Of a stretch of 64,000 bases of DNA, positions 47,641 through 55,625 are shown piece by piece. The translations under genes and the position numbers were made by a program. Origin of the DNA: Mycobacterium sp. IS-3022 (GTDB lineage: Bacteria; Actinomycetota; Actinomycetes; Mycobacteriales; Mycobacteriaceae). Position 1 is the stretch's first letter. The number at the start of each line of letters is the position of its first letter. The notes under the pieces were generated by a model. It did no database searches, had not been told where the DNA came from, and was given only the letters and a program-made list of their open reading frames with translations. The stretch spans positions 420,411 through 484,410 of the forward strand of contig NZ_LQIN01000012.1 in the NCBI RefSeq assembly GCF_001500065.1, written 5' to 3'.

Positions 47641-48505
47641 AGCTGATCCGTCGTCGGAAGTACAGGTGCTGAACGACCGTCACACCGACCAGCAGGACGA
47701 ACAACACCACCGCCATGACCGCGGCCCGTCCCACCGCCGCGGCACCGAACGCTTCGGCGTAGATGCGGTGCGCCACCAGGTCGGTACGGTTCTGCGGACC
47801 GCCGCCGGTCAACGCGTACACGGTGTCGAAAACCTGTGCTGCGCTGATGATCCCGGTAACCAGCACGAAGAACAGCGTCGGCCGCAGCATCGGCAGGGTG
47901 ATGTGCCGGAACCGCTGCCATGCCGTCGCGCCGTCGGTGCGCGCAGCGTTGTGGACGTCCTCGGGGATGTTGAGGATGCCGGCGAGAAAGAACAGCGTCA
48001 CGTAACCCACGTTGGTCCATACGATCACCGCCGAAACGACCGGCAGCGCCAGTGTCGGATCGGTGAGCCACCCGATCTGGTGGCCGAGCATCGCGCTGAC
48101 CGCGCCGTCGGTGGGCGCGAGGATCCAGCGCCACAGCACCGCGATCGCCAGCGGTGCGCAGATCCACGGCAGCACGTACAGCGTCCGGAAGAACCCGCTG
48201 CCGGGCAGTCCACGGGCCAGCAGGGCCGCCGCGGCCAGCCCGAGCAGAGTTTGCGCGGGCACCACGAGCGCGATGAACACCAGCGTGACCACCAACGATG
48301 TGCCGAAGGTCGGATCAGTCAACACCGATTGCCAATTATGCAGGCCGACATACTGCATCGGGCTCAGCAGGTCCCACCGGTGCAACGACAGCCACATCAC
48401 CACGAACATCGGCAGCAGCATGAACGCAACGACTCCGAACAGGCTCGGAGCCAGGAGTGCGTACCCGGTTGCGGTCGTGTGGCGGCTTGCTGCCATCCGA
48501 GTCAT
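47627..48505 (-). CDS. uspA: ABC transporter sugar permease UspA
   Basis: 292-residue MalF-type permease, first gene of uspABC. N-terminal MAASRHTTATGYALLAPSLFGVVAFMLLPMFVVMWLS is the usual MalF start; the EAA loop is GILNIPEDVHNAARTDGATAWQRFRHITLPMLRP near 190-220. ATG 48505. Divergent from tldD with only 37 nt between starts, a gap filled by a perfect inverted repeat that overlaps the tldD promoter. UspABC imports amino-sugar-containing oligosaccharides in M. tuberculosis. Confidence 0.92.
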   Translation of the reverse strand: MTRMAASRHTTATGYALLAPSLFGVVAFMLLPMFVVMWLSLHRWDLLSPMQYVGLHNWQSVLTDPTFGTSLVVTLVFIALVVPAQTLLGLAAAALLARGLPGSGFFRTLYVLPWICAPLAIAVLWRWILAPTDGAVSAMLGHQIGWLTDPTLALPVVSAVIVWTNVGYVTLFFLAGILNIPEDVHNAARTDGATAWQRFRHITLPMLRPTLFFVLVTGIISAAQVFDTVYALTGGGPQNRTDLVAHRIYAEAFGAAAVGRAAVMAVVLFVLLVGVTVVQHLYFRRRISYDLI

Positions 48506-48521
48506 TAAAGCGGGCCGAGAG

Positions 48522-48543
48522 CGCCACCACTACGGTGGTGGCG
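48522..48543. promoter_or_regulatory. Perfect inverted repeat in the uspA-tldD divergent promoter region
   Basis: Arms CGCCACCAC (48522-48530) and GTGGTGGCG (48535-48543) with a 4-nt centre TACG. The centre forms part of TACGGT (48531-48536), a -10 box 6 nt before the tldD GTG. The symmetry and placement suggest an operator for a dimeric regulator controlling both directions. Confidence 0.6.
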
Positions 48544-50060
48544 TGACAGCCACCCGACGAGTCGATGCCGACTTCCTCGATTTGCCGCGGTATGGGCTGG
48601 CCGACGCGGCGATGTCGGCGGCGTTGTCCGCCGGTGCCAGCTACGCGGATCTGCGGATCCACGCGATCACGACGGAGATCGTGCAGTTGCGTGACGGCGA
48701 GCTGCAGACCGCGGTCGTCGACCGGGAGATCGGTTTCGCGGTGCGGGTGATCGTCGACGGCACCTGGGGGTTCGCCTCGCACGCCGAGCTCAGCGCCGGC
48801 GTCGCGGCCGAGACCGCGCGCCGCGCCGTGCAGGTGGCCAGGACGCTGGCGCCGCTGAACGCCGAGCGCATCGAGCTCGCCGCCGAACCCGTATACGCAG
48901 ATGCCACTTGGGTTTCGGACTACCGGATCGACCCGTTCAATGTGGGTATCAGCGACAAGCTGGACGTCCTCGGCGAATACTCGGGCCGGCTGCTGGCCGC
49001 TGACGGCGTCGACCACGTCTCTGCCGGTTTGCACACCGCGAAGGAGCAGACGTTCTACGCCGACTCGTTCGGCTCGACGATCACCCAGCAACGGGTGCGG
49101 GTACAGCCGTCGCTGGATGCGGTCGCCGTCGACGCTGCGGCGGGGACCTTCGAGACGATGCGCACGCTGGCGCCGCCCACCGCCCGGGGCTGGGAGTACG
49201 TGAACGGTGACGACGTGTGGGACTGGACCGACGAACTCGCCATGCTGCCGACGTGGCTGGCCGAAAAAGTCAAGGCCCCCTCTGTCGCCGCGGGCCCCAC
49301 GGACCTGGTCATCGACCCGTCGAACCTGTGGCTGACGATTCACGAATCCGTCGGCCACGCCACCGAATACGACCGGGCGATCGGCTACGAGGCAGCGTAT
49401 GCGGGCACGTCCTTCGCCACACCCGACAAGCTCGGCAGCATGCGCTACGGCTCACCGGTGATGAACGTGACCGCCGACCGGACCGTCGAATACGGCCTGG
49501 CGACTGTCGGATTCGATGACGAAGGGGTGCAGGCACAGAAGTGGGACCTGGTGCGCGACGGCATCTTCGTCGGCTATCAACTGGATAGGGTGTTCGCGCC
49601 GCGGCTCGGTGTCGGACGGTCCAACGGCTGTGCGTACGCCGACTCGCCGCATCACGTGCCGATCCAGCGGATGCCCAATGTCTCGCTGGAGCCGGCCGCC
49701 GACAATGTGAGCACCGAGGAACTCATCGCCCGCGTGGATGACGGCATCTACATCGTCGGTGACAAAAGTTGGTCGATCGACATGCAGCGCTACAACTTTC
49801 AGTTCACCGGTCAGCGGTTCTTCCGGATCCGCGACGGCCGGCTCGACGGCCAGCTACGCGACGTGGCATACCAGGCGACGACAACGGATTTCTGGGGATC
49901 GCTGGAGGCCGTCGGCGGGCCGTCGACGTGGCGGCTCGGCGGGGCGTTCAACTGCGGCAAGGCGCAGCCCGGTCAGGTGGCCGCGGTCAGCCACGGCTGC
50001 CCGTCGGCGCTGTTTCGAGGGGTGAACGTGCTCAACACCCGGACCGAGGCAGGGCGGTAG
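48543..50060 (+). CDS. tldD: Metalloprotease TldD
   Basis: Zinc metalloprotease subunit that with TldE forms the TldD/E complex, a peptidase that cleaves unfolded peptides (known in E. coli for microcin B17 maturation). 505 residues, identical in length to Rv2315c. The zinc motif HESVGH (residues about 263-268) has the HExxxH form typical of the family. The GTG at 48543 sits 6 nt after a -10 box (leaderless) and gives the family start. tldE follows 3 nt after the stop. Confidence 0.94.
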   Translation: MTATRRVDADFLDLPRYGLADAAMSAALSAGASYADLRIHAITTEIVQLRDGELQTAVVDREIGFAVRVIVDGTWGFASHAELSAGVAAETARRAVQVARTLAPLNAERIELAAEPVYADATWVSDYRIDPFNVGISDKLDVLGEYSGRLLAADGVDHVSAGLHTAKEQTFYADSFGSTITQQRVRVQPSLDAVAVDAAAGTFETMRTLAPPTARGWEYVNGDDVWDWTDELAMLPTWLAEKVKAPSVAAGPTDLVIDPSNLWLTIHESVGHATEYDRAIGYEAAYAGTSFATPDKLGSMRYGSPVMNVTADRTVEYGLATVGFDDEGVQAQKWDLVRDGIFVGYQLDRVFAPRLGVGRSNGCAYADSPHHVPIQRMPNVSLEPAADNVSTEELIARVDDGIYIVGDKSWSIDMQRYNFQFTGQRFFRIRDGRLDGQLRDVAYQATTTDFWGSLEAVGGPSTWRLGGAFNCGKAQPGQVAAVSHGCPSALFRGVNVLNTRTEAGR

Positions 50061-50063
50061 TCG

Positions 50064-51437
50064 ATGATCGGCGCACAGCAAGTGGTGGAGATCGCGCTGG
50101 CCGAGGCCGACCGGCGGGGCGAAGCCGACGAGACGATCGTGTTGGTGACCGACCGCGCCGACGCGTCGCTGCGGTGGGCGGGCAACTCGATGACCACCAA
50201 CGGTGAGTCGACGAGTCGCTACACGACGGTGATCTCGGTGGTACGCAACGGCAGCGAGTCGCACGTCGGTTCCATGCGCTCGAGCGAGGTGGACCCGACG
50301 ACCATCGCGGCGCTGGTGGCGGCGTCGCAGGAGGCCGCGCGTTCGGCGCCCGAGGCCCGCGACAGCGCACCGCTGCTGACGAGTGGTGACGTACCACCCG
50401 ATTGGGACGCCCCCGTGCCGAGCACCGGCGCGGAGGTCTTCTTGCCGGTGGCGGACGGACTGGCCCGCGGGTTCCGCGGCCGCAACCGGTTGTACGGGTA
50501 CGCGCGGCACATCCTCGAGACGACATTCGTAGCGACCTCTGGCGGGCTGCGACGGCGCTACACCCAGCCGACGGGTTCGGTGGAGATCAACGCCAAGCGG
50601 GACGGCGCCAGCGCCTGGGTCGGCGTCAGTACCGCTGACTTCACCGATGTGCCAACGGATTCCATGCTCGACGAACTGTCGACGCGATTGGGGTGGGCGC
50701 AGCGGGCGGTCGAGTTGCCGGCCGGGCGTTACGAGACGATCCTGCCCCCGTCGGCGGTGGCCGACCTGATGATCTACCTGACGTGGGCGATGGACGGCCG
50801 GGGTGCGCAGGAGGGCCGCACCGCGTTCTCCGCACCCGGCGGCGGCACGCGGGTGGGGGAGAAGCTCACCGGCCTGCCGCTGACGCTGTACTCCGATCCG
50901 TTCGCCGATGGGCTGGCCTGCACGCCGTTCGTCGCGACGCCGGTGTCATCGGAACGGGTTTCGGTTTTCGACAACGGGATGGACGTCAACCGGGTGGACT
51001 GGATACGTGACGGCGCCATCAACGCGTTGGCGTACTCACGGGCGGCGGCCGCGGAGTTCGACACGGCCCCGGCGGTGCCGGCGGACAACCTGCTGATGAC
51101 CGGAGGGCAGGCCGGGCTCGCCGACATGGTCGCGGGCACCGAGCGCGGACTGCTGCTGAGCACGCTGTGGTACATCCGCACGGTCGACCCTTCGGTGCTG
51201 CTGCTGACGGGGCTCACTCGCGACGGTGTCTACCTGGTCGAGGACGGCGAAGTGACAGCCGCTGTCAACAATTTTCGGTTCAACGAAAGCCCGCTCGACC
51301 TGCTGCGCCGGGCGACGGAGGCCGGCGTCAGCGAGGTCACGCTGCCGCGCGAATGGGGCGACTGGGCGACGCGGGCGGCGATGCCGACGTTGCGGATTCC
51401 CGACTTTCACATGTCGTCGGTCAGTCAGGCGCAATAA
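50064..51437 (+). CDS. tldE: TldE/PmbA family protein
   Basis: 457-residue partner of TldD (Rv2314c 457). It has the family fold but no HExxxH motif, as expected for the non-catalytic subunit. Family segments: MTTNGESTSRYTTVISVV near 40, GDVPPDWDAPVPSTG, and the C-terminal NNFRFNESPLDLLRRATEAG. ATG 50064 is 3 nt after the tldD stop; the AhpD-like gene follows after 7 nt, so all three form one operon. Confidence 0.93.
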   Translation: MIGAQQVVEIALAEADRRGEADETIVLVTDRADASLRWAGNSMTTNGESTSRYTTVISVVRNGSESHVGSMRSSEVDPTTIAALVAASQEAARSAPEARDSAPLLTSGDVPPDWDAPVPSTGAEVFLPVADGLARGFRGRNRLYGYARHILETTFVATSGGLRRRYTQPTGSVEINAKRDGASAWVGVSTADFTDVPTDSMLDELSTRLGWAQRAVELPAGRYETILPPSAVADLMIYLTWAMDGRGAQEGRTAFSAPGGGTRVGEKLTGLPLTLYSDPFADGLACTPFVATPVSSERVSVFDNGMDVNRVDWIRDGAINALAYSRAAAAEFDTAPAVPADNLLMTGGQAGLADMVAGTERGLLLSTLWYIRTVDPSVLLLTGLTRDGVYLVEDGEVTAAVNNFRFNESPLDLLRRATEAGVSEVTLPREWGDWATRAAMPTLRIPDFHMSSVSQAQ

Positions 51438-51444
51438 TCCCTGG

Positions 51445-52296
51445 GTGGGCGCTGATGAGTTGGCCGACCGGATCGCCGGATTGGTCGCGATGTCCTCGGG
51501 CGATTGCAGGCAAGACACGCTGATTCGGCTGACGTGCGGGCGGGCGTTGTCGTTGCCGCCGCTGCCGGTGGAAGTCGACGTCGTCGACGAGGCCAGCGAA
51601 GCCGGTCGGGTGGTGGCGGCGTTCGCCGAACAGTTCGCGGTCGACGTGTCGGGACTCGGCGACAACCAACGCAAGCGGATGCTGGAGACGTTGAGCGACA
51701 AGGCATTTCGAACAGTTGCCGCGATCTTCATCGCCGATTTCGTGCCGCGGGTGTGGGCGGGATGTGAAGCGCTGGGTCTCGGTAGGCCCGGTGACTACAG
51801 CGTCGTCGAGTGGGACCACGAGTCGGATCCCGTCGATGCGCTGCTCAACGGATTCGCCCCGGCGGTGGCGCGGTTAGGGGCACTGGATCCGGTGACGACC
51901 GAGATCGTCCGCTTGCGCGGGGCGACGCAGCACAACTGCCGGCTGTGCAAGTCGTTGCGCGAGGGCAACGCGTTGGACGTGGGCGGGTCGGAGGAGCTGT
52001 ACGAGCAGATCGAGCGGTACGAATCCGCCGACGGCCTCAGCGACGCGCACAAGGCGGCGTTGCGATACGTCGACGCGTTGATCTGGTCGCCGGCACGGAT
52101 CGAGGCGGAGGTGGCCGCGGGCGTACGCCGGCACTTCTCGGAGCAGCAGGCCTGGGAGTTGACGCTGGACGTCATGCGCAACGCGACGAACAAGATCGCG
52201 GTGTCGCTGGCGGCCGACGCGCCCCGGATCGCCGAGGGCACCGAGCGGTACCAGATCGGCGCCGACGGGCAGCCGGTGTACGCCGACATCGCTTAG
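51445..52296 (+). CDS. AhpD/carboxymuconolactone-decarboxylase-like protein (Rv2313c-like)
   Basis: 283-residue protein with an AhpD-like core containing the redox pair CRLCKSLREG (CxxC, near 172-175) and the helical segment VRLRGATQHNCRLC typical of peroxidase-related alkylhydroperoxidase-fold proteins. The N-terminal half is a separate helical region without motif. GTG start 7 nt after tldE; the M. tuberculosis operon has the same order and length. A thiol-redox role is likely, the substrate unknown. Confidence 0.85.
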   Translation: MGADELADRIAGLVAMSSGDCRQDTLIRLTCGRALSLPPLPVEVDVVDEASEAGRVVAAFAEQFAVDVSGLGDNQRKRMLETLSDKAFRTVAAIFIADFVPRVWAGCEALGLGRPGDYSVVEWDHESDPVDALLNGFAPAVARLGALDPVTTEIVRLRGATQHNCRLCKSLREGNALDVGGSEELYEQIERYESADGLSDAHKAALRYVDALIWSPARIEAEVAAGVRRHFSEQQAWELTLDVMRNATNKIAVSLAADAPRIAEGTERYQIGADGQPVYADIA

Positions 52297-52414
52297 TGGG
52301 CGCTGGCTGTCGGGGAACGATGGGCCGGTAGCGACAAATTCGCGGGGAGCGAATCGGTCGCTGGGCGCCGCACAGTGGAGCATGTGGGAACATTGGTGCC
52401 GCACAGCGCGCCCG

Positions 52415-52488
52415 GGGGCGGTAGCTCAGTTGGTTAGAGCCGCGGACTCATAATCCGTTGGTCGCGGGTTCGAGCCCCGCCCGCCCCA
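52415..52488 (+). tRNA. tRNA-Met (elongator, anticodon CAT)
   Basis: Complete 74-nt cloverleaf: acceptor GGGGCGG/CCGCCCC, D arm GCTCAGTTGGTTAGAGC, anticodon loop CTCATAA (anticodon CAT), T arm GCGGG-TTCGAGC-CCCGC, discriminator A; CCA is not encoded. The GTAGCTCAGTTGGTTAGAG/ACTCATAAT pattern is like elongator Met tRNAs; a CAT anticodon could also belong to lysidine-modified tRNA-Ile2, which is less likely here. Confidence 0.9.
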
Positions 52489-52505
52489 CTTCTTGGTGTA
52501 TTACC

Positions 52506-52592
52506 TCGGCTGATGCTTGACGTTTCTACTTCGGTTGATGGCTGACAGTGTTTCGGCTGATGCTTTACACCTACTTCGGCTGATCCATCGGG
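52506..52592. repeat. Iteron-like direct repeats downstream of tRNA-Met
   Basis: Four spaced copies of a TCGGYTGATG-type unit start at 52506, 52531, 52553 and 52576 (period 22-25 nt). The first three extend to TGATGCTTGAC, TGATGGCTGAC and TGATGCTTTAC; the fourth diverges. They lie in a non-coding stretch of 175 nt between the tRNA and the coiled-coil gene and look like protein-binding sites or the degenerate end of a mobile element. Confidence 0.65.
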
Positions 52593-52663
52593 CGTCGGTG
52601 CGGGCGCAGATGTTTGATCCGAATCTGCGCAGCCCGACAGCAGCACGCAATCGTCGGCCGCGG

Positions 52664-53743
52664 TCAATCCACGCGGGGAAAGTGTTTCCCGGCTTCTGCG
52701 TCAAGCCGCAGCTGCGTTGCCCGAGCCCGCGCCTCGGCGGCTCGGCGGCGGGCTTCGGCGGCTTCTGACGCCGCCCACACCTCGGCGGCGCGGGCTTTGG
52801 CTTCGGCGGCTGCTGCCTGCTCCCTCGCCTCGGCCGCGCGGGCTTCAGTTTCGGCGGCATCTGCTTGCGCCTGCAAGTAGGTACTCACTTCGGCGGCGCG
52901 GGCTTGGGCTTCGGCGGCCTCTGCTTGTGCCCAGGCCTCGGCGGCGCGGGCTTTGGCTTCGGCGGCTGCTGCCTGCTTCCTCGCCTCGGCCGCGCGGGCT
53001 TGGGCTTCGGCGGCCTCTGCTTGTGCCCAGACCTCGGCGGCGCGGGCTTTGGCTTCGGCGGCTGCTGCCTGCTTCCTCGCCTCGGCCGCGCGAGCTTCGG
53101 TTTCGGCGGCTTCTGTCCGGGCCCGCGAGTGAGCCTTGGCTTCGGCGGCGCGGGCTTGGGCTTCGGCGGCCTCCGCTTGCGCTTGGGCTTCGGCGGCCAG
53201 CGCTTCGGTTTCGGCGGCTAAAGCTTGGGCTTCGGCCGCTTTTGCCTGCGCGGTTGCCTCGGCCGCCAGCGCTTCGGCCTCGGCGGCCACCGCCTCGGCT
53301 TCGGCGGCTAGTGCTTGGGCTTGGGTAGCCTCTGCCCGCGTCCGCGTCTCGGCGGCTAGCGCCTGGGCTTCGGCGGCTTCCGCCCGCGCGCGTGCTTCCA
53401 ACTCTCGCTGCGGCAGATTCGGCTTGGCTTGCCATCCTCGGTCGCCGCGCCGCTTCTGGTGGCGCCCTCCGTCATGCGCGCGGTTCCCGGCGGTTCTCTG
53501 CTTGTCCACGAGGAACTCGACGACAACCAGAGTCACGGCGGCCAGCGCCAGTAGCGGCACGAACAGCGATGGGTTCGTGACCACCCCGGCGAAGCCGACG
53601 ACCGCCAGAGGTACCGCGACCATCATTGCGGCCGACGGATACCGCTCACCTATCCGGACGATTTCGGCCAGCATCTTCAACGCCTGCGCAACCCACGACC
53701 TGAGCCCCAGCCCACTAGTGGCCATCCTGGAAGAAGACCCCAC
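52664..53743 (-). CDS. Membrane protein with long Ala/Glu-rich coiled coil (paralog 1)
   Basis: About 359 residues. After a short N terminus come two hydrophobic helices (SAAMMVAVPLAVVGFAGVV and LFVPLLALAAVTLVVVEFLV), then roughly 250 residues of AEA-rich sequence with heptad-like spacing (AEAQARAAEARKQAAAAEAK), which must be a long cytoplasmic helix or coiled coil. The tail ends GKHFPRVD. A 96-nt (32-residue) tandem unit is repeated at 52896-53087. A paralog with the same architecture, the motif SPRRDGIVGSS and the tail FPRID lies at 54082. The start is uncertain: GTG 53743 with GGAGGG upstream is used; a TTG at 53833 is possible. No family recognised. Confidence 0.7.
   Translation of the reverse strand: MGSSSRMATSGLGLRSWVAQALKMLAEIVRIGERYPSAAMMVAVPLAVVGFAGVVTNPSLFVPLLALAAVTLVVVEFLVDKQRTAGNRAHDGGRHQKRRGDRGWQAKPNLPQRELEARARAEAAEAQALAAETRTRAEATQAQALAAEAEAVAAEAEALAAEATAQAKAAEAQALAAETEALAAEAQAQAEAAEAQARAAEAKAHSRARTEAAETEARAAEARKQAAAAEAKARAAEVWAQAEAAEAQARAAEARKQAAAAEAKARAAEAWAQAEAAEAQARAAEVSTYLQAQADAAETEARAAEAREQAAAAEAKARAAEVWAASEAAEARRRAAEARARATQLRLDAEAGKHFPRVD
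52896..53087. repeat. 96-bp tandem repeat inside the coiled-coil gene
   Basis: Two consecutive, nearly identical 96-bp units (beginning 52896 and 52992) each encode 32 residues of the Ala/Glu-rich helix. Shorter imperfect repeats of the GCTTCGGCGGC kind extend across the rest of the gene. Copy number probably varies between strains. Confidence 0.75.
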
Positions 53744-54081
53744 GATCCCATCCCTCCGCGGAGATGTTGGCCTCCGTATTGTGACCGACGCGCGGGCGAC
53801 AGGATAGGAATAACGAATCTTTGTCGGCGCCAAAGTCTACGTCGGACCAAATCGCACGAGTGATCGTCAATACCCTCGGATTACGGCAAGGACCGAACTA
53901 GTCGGGCTGCACGAGACTCCGCCAACGACGACGCTCCCGGAATCACCGCGGGCATGCCCTACTTCTTCCAGCCGCCCGCGAGCCCGGCTCCTTTGGCTCT
54001 GCTCCTCAAACGCACTGTCGCGAAAGTAGTTTCGGTGGGGTTCGTCGGCCCCATCCGGGCAGAACCCGAATCGCCCCTCGG
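53744..54081. other. Intergenic region between the two coiled-coil paralogs
   Basis: This 338-base stretch has no convincing gene. Its left end (53744-53833) is the upstream region of paralog 1, which is similar in sequence to the region upstream of paralog 2, including GTCACAAT on the minus strand at 53778-53785. I see nothing recognisable in 53840-54081. Confidence 0.6.
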
Positions 54082-54639
54082 CTACGGCTGGTCGATGCGC
54101 GGGAACTGTATGGTTTCGGCCTCTGCCTCGTCCTTCGCCTCACGCCGCAGCTTCGCTTCGCGCGCACGGGCCTCGGCGGCCACGGCCCGGACTTCGGCGG
54201 CTTTCGCCTGTGCCCACAACTCCGTTGCGCGGGCCCGGGCTTCGACGGCTTCTGCTTGCGCGCGCGCTTCCGAACCCAGCGGCGGCAGATTCGGGACGGC
54301 ATAGGTGCTTGCTGGGCCATGCATTCGCTCAGCTCTGCCAGCAGCGACGTGCGTCTGGTGCTCGGCCTCCTCCTGCTGGGCCGCGCAGACTTCAACGACG
54401 ATCAGCGCCGCGCTGGCCAACAACAACAGCGGCACGAAAACGTATGGGTAGATGGCCACCCCGGCCAAACCGAGGACGACCAACGGGACGGCGACCACCC
54501 CGACGGCCCACGGATACCGCTCGGCGAATTGGAGGACGGTCGCCCGCGTCGCGAGCGCCCGCTCGGCCCATGAGTGGAGATCCGGCCGGCTGAGGACCCT
54601 TCTCGAAGACCCCACGATTCCGTCCCTTCGCGGAGACAT
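54082..54639 (-). CDS. Membrane protein with Ala/Glu-rich coiled coil (paralog 2)
   Basis: 185 residues, a shorter paralog of the protein at 52664. Common features: N-terminal SPRRDGIVGSSRR; ERYPWAVGVVAVPLVVLGLAGV and FVPLLLLASAALIVVEV as two membrane helices; a charged linker; an Ala-rich helix (ARAQAEAVEARARATELWAQ) of about 70 residues; the tail TIQFPRIDQP. ATG 54639 is preceded by GGAAG at 5 nt. The S51 peptidase gene ends 67 nt upstream in the same direction. Function unknown; the topology suggests a membrane-anchored scaffold (inference). Confidence 0.72.
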   Translation of the reverse strand: MSPRRDGIVGSSRRVLSRPDLHSWAERALATRATVLQFAERYPWAVGVVAVPLVVLGLAGVAIYPYVFVPLLLLASAALIVVEVCAAQQEEAEHQTHVAAGRAERMHGPASTYAVPNLPPLGSEARAQAEAVEARARATELWAQAKAAEVRAVAAEARAREAKLRREAKDEAEAETIQFPRIDQP

Positions 54640-54649
54640 TGACGCTTCC

Positions 54650-54702
54650 ATTGTGACTGACAGCCCGACGGTCCGATAGATGCCACGCACGTTTGTCGGC
54701 AA
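54650..54702 (-). promoter_or_regulatory. Conserved upstream element of the coiled-coil paralogs
   Basis: Minus-strand sequence upstream of paralog 2 shares blocks with that upstream of paralog 1 at almost the same spacing: CCGACAAA, CTATC, CTGTCG and GTCACAAT (54650-54657; paralog 1 copy 53778-53785). This suggests a shared promoter or regulator site, or a recent duplication including the control region. Confidence 0.45.
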
Positions 54703-54706
54703 CCAA

Positions 54707-55474
54707 TCAGTCGTCCTCTGCGGGCCACAACAACGAGTGGACGACTCGAGAGCCGTCCAGCCGGAATTCGTGGGCGGGACGCCGCAGCGGCTCGACGGTC
54801 ATATCCGTGTGTACGACGACGCCGCCACCAGCGGGGATTCCGAGCCCGACGGCCGTTCCCTCCAGCTGCTGAACTGTGCGCGACAGCCGCGCCCACTCCG
54901 CTCCTTCGTCGTGCGTGTCGATGACCATGGGGACGAGCGACAGCACATCGAGCAGCCCGCTCGCAGAGGATTCGACGGTGTCGACGATTGCATGGCGTCC
55001 GAGTTGGACCGCGCCGGCTGAAATCCCAACCAGGACGGCCCCTTGCGCGTAGCGATCCAGGATCACCTCGTTCATGCCGGTTCTCTTGAACGTGTCCCAG
55101 CCGAGACGCACGTCGCCGCCCGCCAGCACGACCAATTGGGCATGCTCCAAGAAAGCGCGATCGTCCGGGCCGAACGACGACTCGATCATGCGACGATCGG
55201 TGATGCCGATCGCGTCCACCGCCGCCTCGAAGATGTCGTAGAACTCCGGGCGGTCCCCGTTGGAGGCGCCGATGTAGGCCGCGCTGATCCCTGCATCGTC
55301 AACCAATCCATCGAGAACAGCCTCGAGAAGCAATCGATTGTGCCGCTTCCAGAACAGGAGCTGACTGTCTGCCAGCAGATAGAGCGGTTGAAGTTGTGAC
55401 GCCGCCGAGCAAGCTGACGTCTCGATAGCGGTTGTCGAACGTGCGGGATGCCCATTCGGCCCGGAATCGACCAT
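54707..55474 (-). CDS. Peptidase S51 family (type 1 glutamine amidotransferase-like) protein
   Basis: 255-residue Ser hydrolase of the dipeptidase E/cyanophycinase family. Nucleophile elbow VGISAGAVQLGRHA (Ser near 178); AGGDVRLGWDTF carries the family glycine-rich loop; the fold starts LYLLADSQLLFWKRHN. An internal THDEGAEWARL may supply the catalytic His region. ATG 55474 has GGAG 8 nt upstream; residues further upstream are non-coding. Substrate could be a small dipeptide or a cyanophycin-like polymer; it cannot be decided. Upstream of, and codirectional with, the coiled-coil genes. Confidence 0.82.
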   Translation of the reverse strand: MVDSGPNGHPARSTTAIETSACSAASQLQPLYLLADSQLLFWKRHNRLLLEAVLDGLVDDAGISAAYIGASNGDRPEFYDIFEAAVDAIGITDRRMIESSFGPDDRAFLEHAQLVVLAGGDVRLGWDTFKRTGMNEVILDRYAQGAVLVGISAGAVQLGRHAIVDTVESSASGLLDVLSLVPMVIDTHDEGAEWARLSRTVQQLEGTAVGLGIPAGGGVVVHTDMTVEPLRRPAHEFRLDGSRVVHSLLWPAEDD

Positions 55475-55625
55475 GGTGTCGCTCCTATCGGCGAGATTCG
55501 TTGTGTTGCAGCGCCATCTCCCATGATCGCCTCCTGGAGGAGAAGGCAGACGATACCCCGGCCGCGCCGCGTGCGGATTGGTATGGCCGAGCGGCTGATT
55601 CAAGCTCACGAGTGTCTGTGACTTG

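Noticed and set aside
52717..53328. Plus-strand open frames rich in Arg/Leu/Pro or Gly/Phe over the coiled-coil gene
   Set aside because: Repetitive translations arise from the antisense of the repeats; no start signals, and the minus-strand frame makes a sensible membrane protein.
52664..53400. CRISPR-like array
   Set aside because: The repeats are in-frame coding units of an Ala/Glu-rich protein, with no regular unique spacers.
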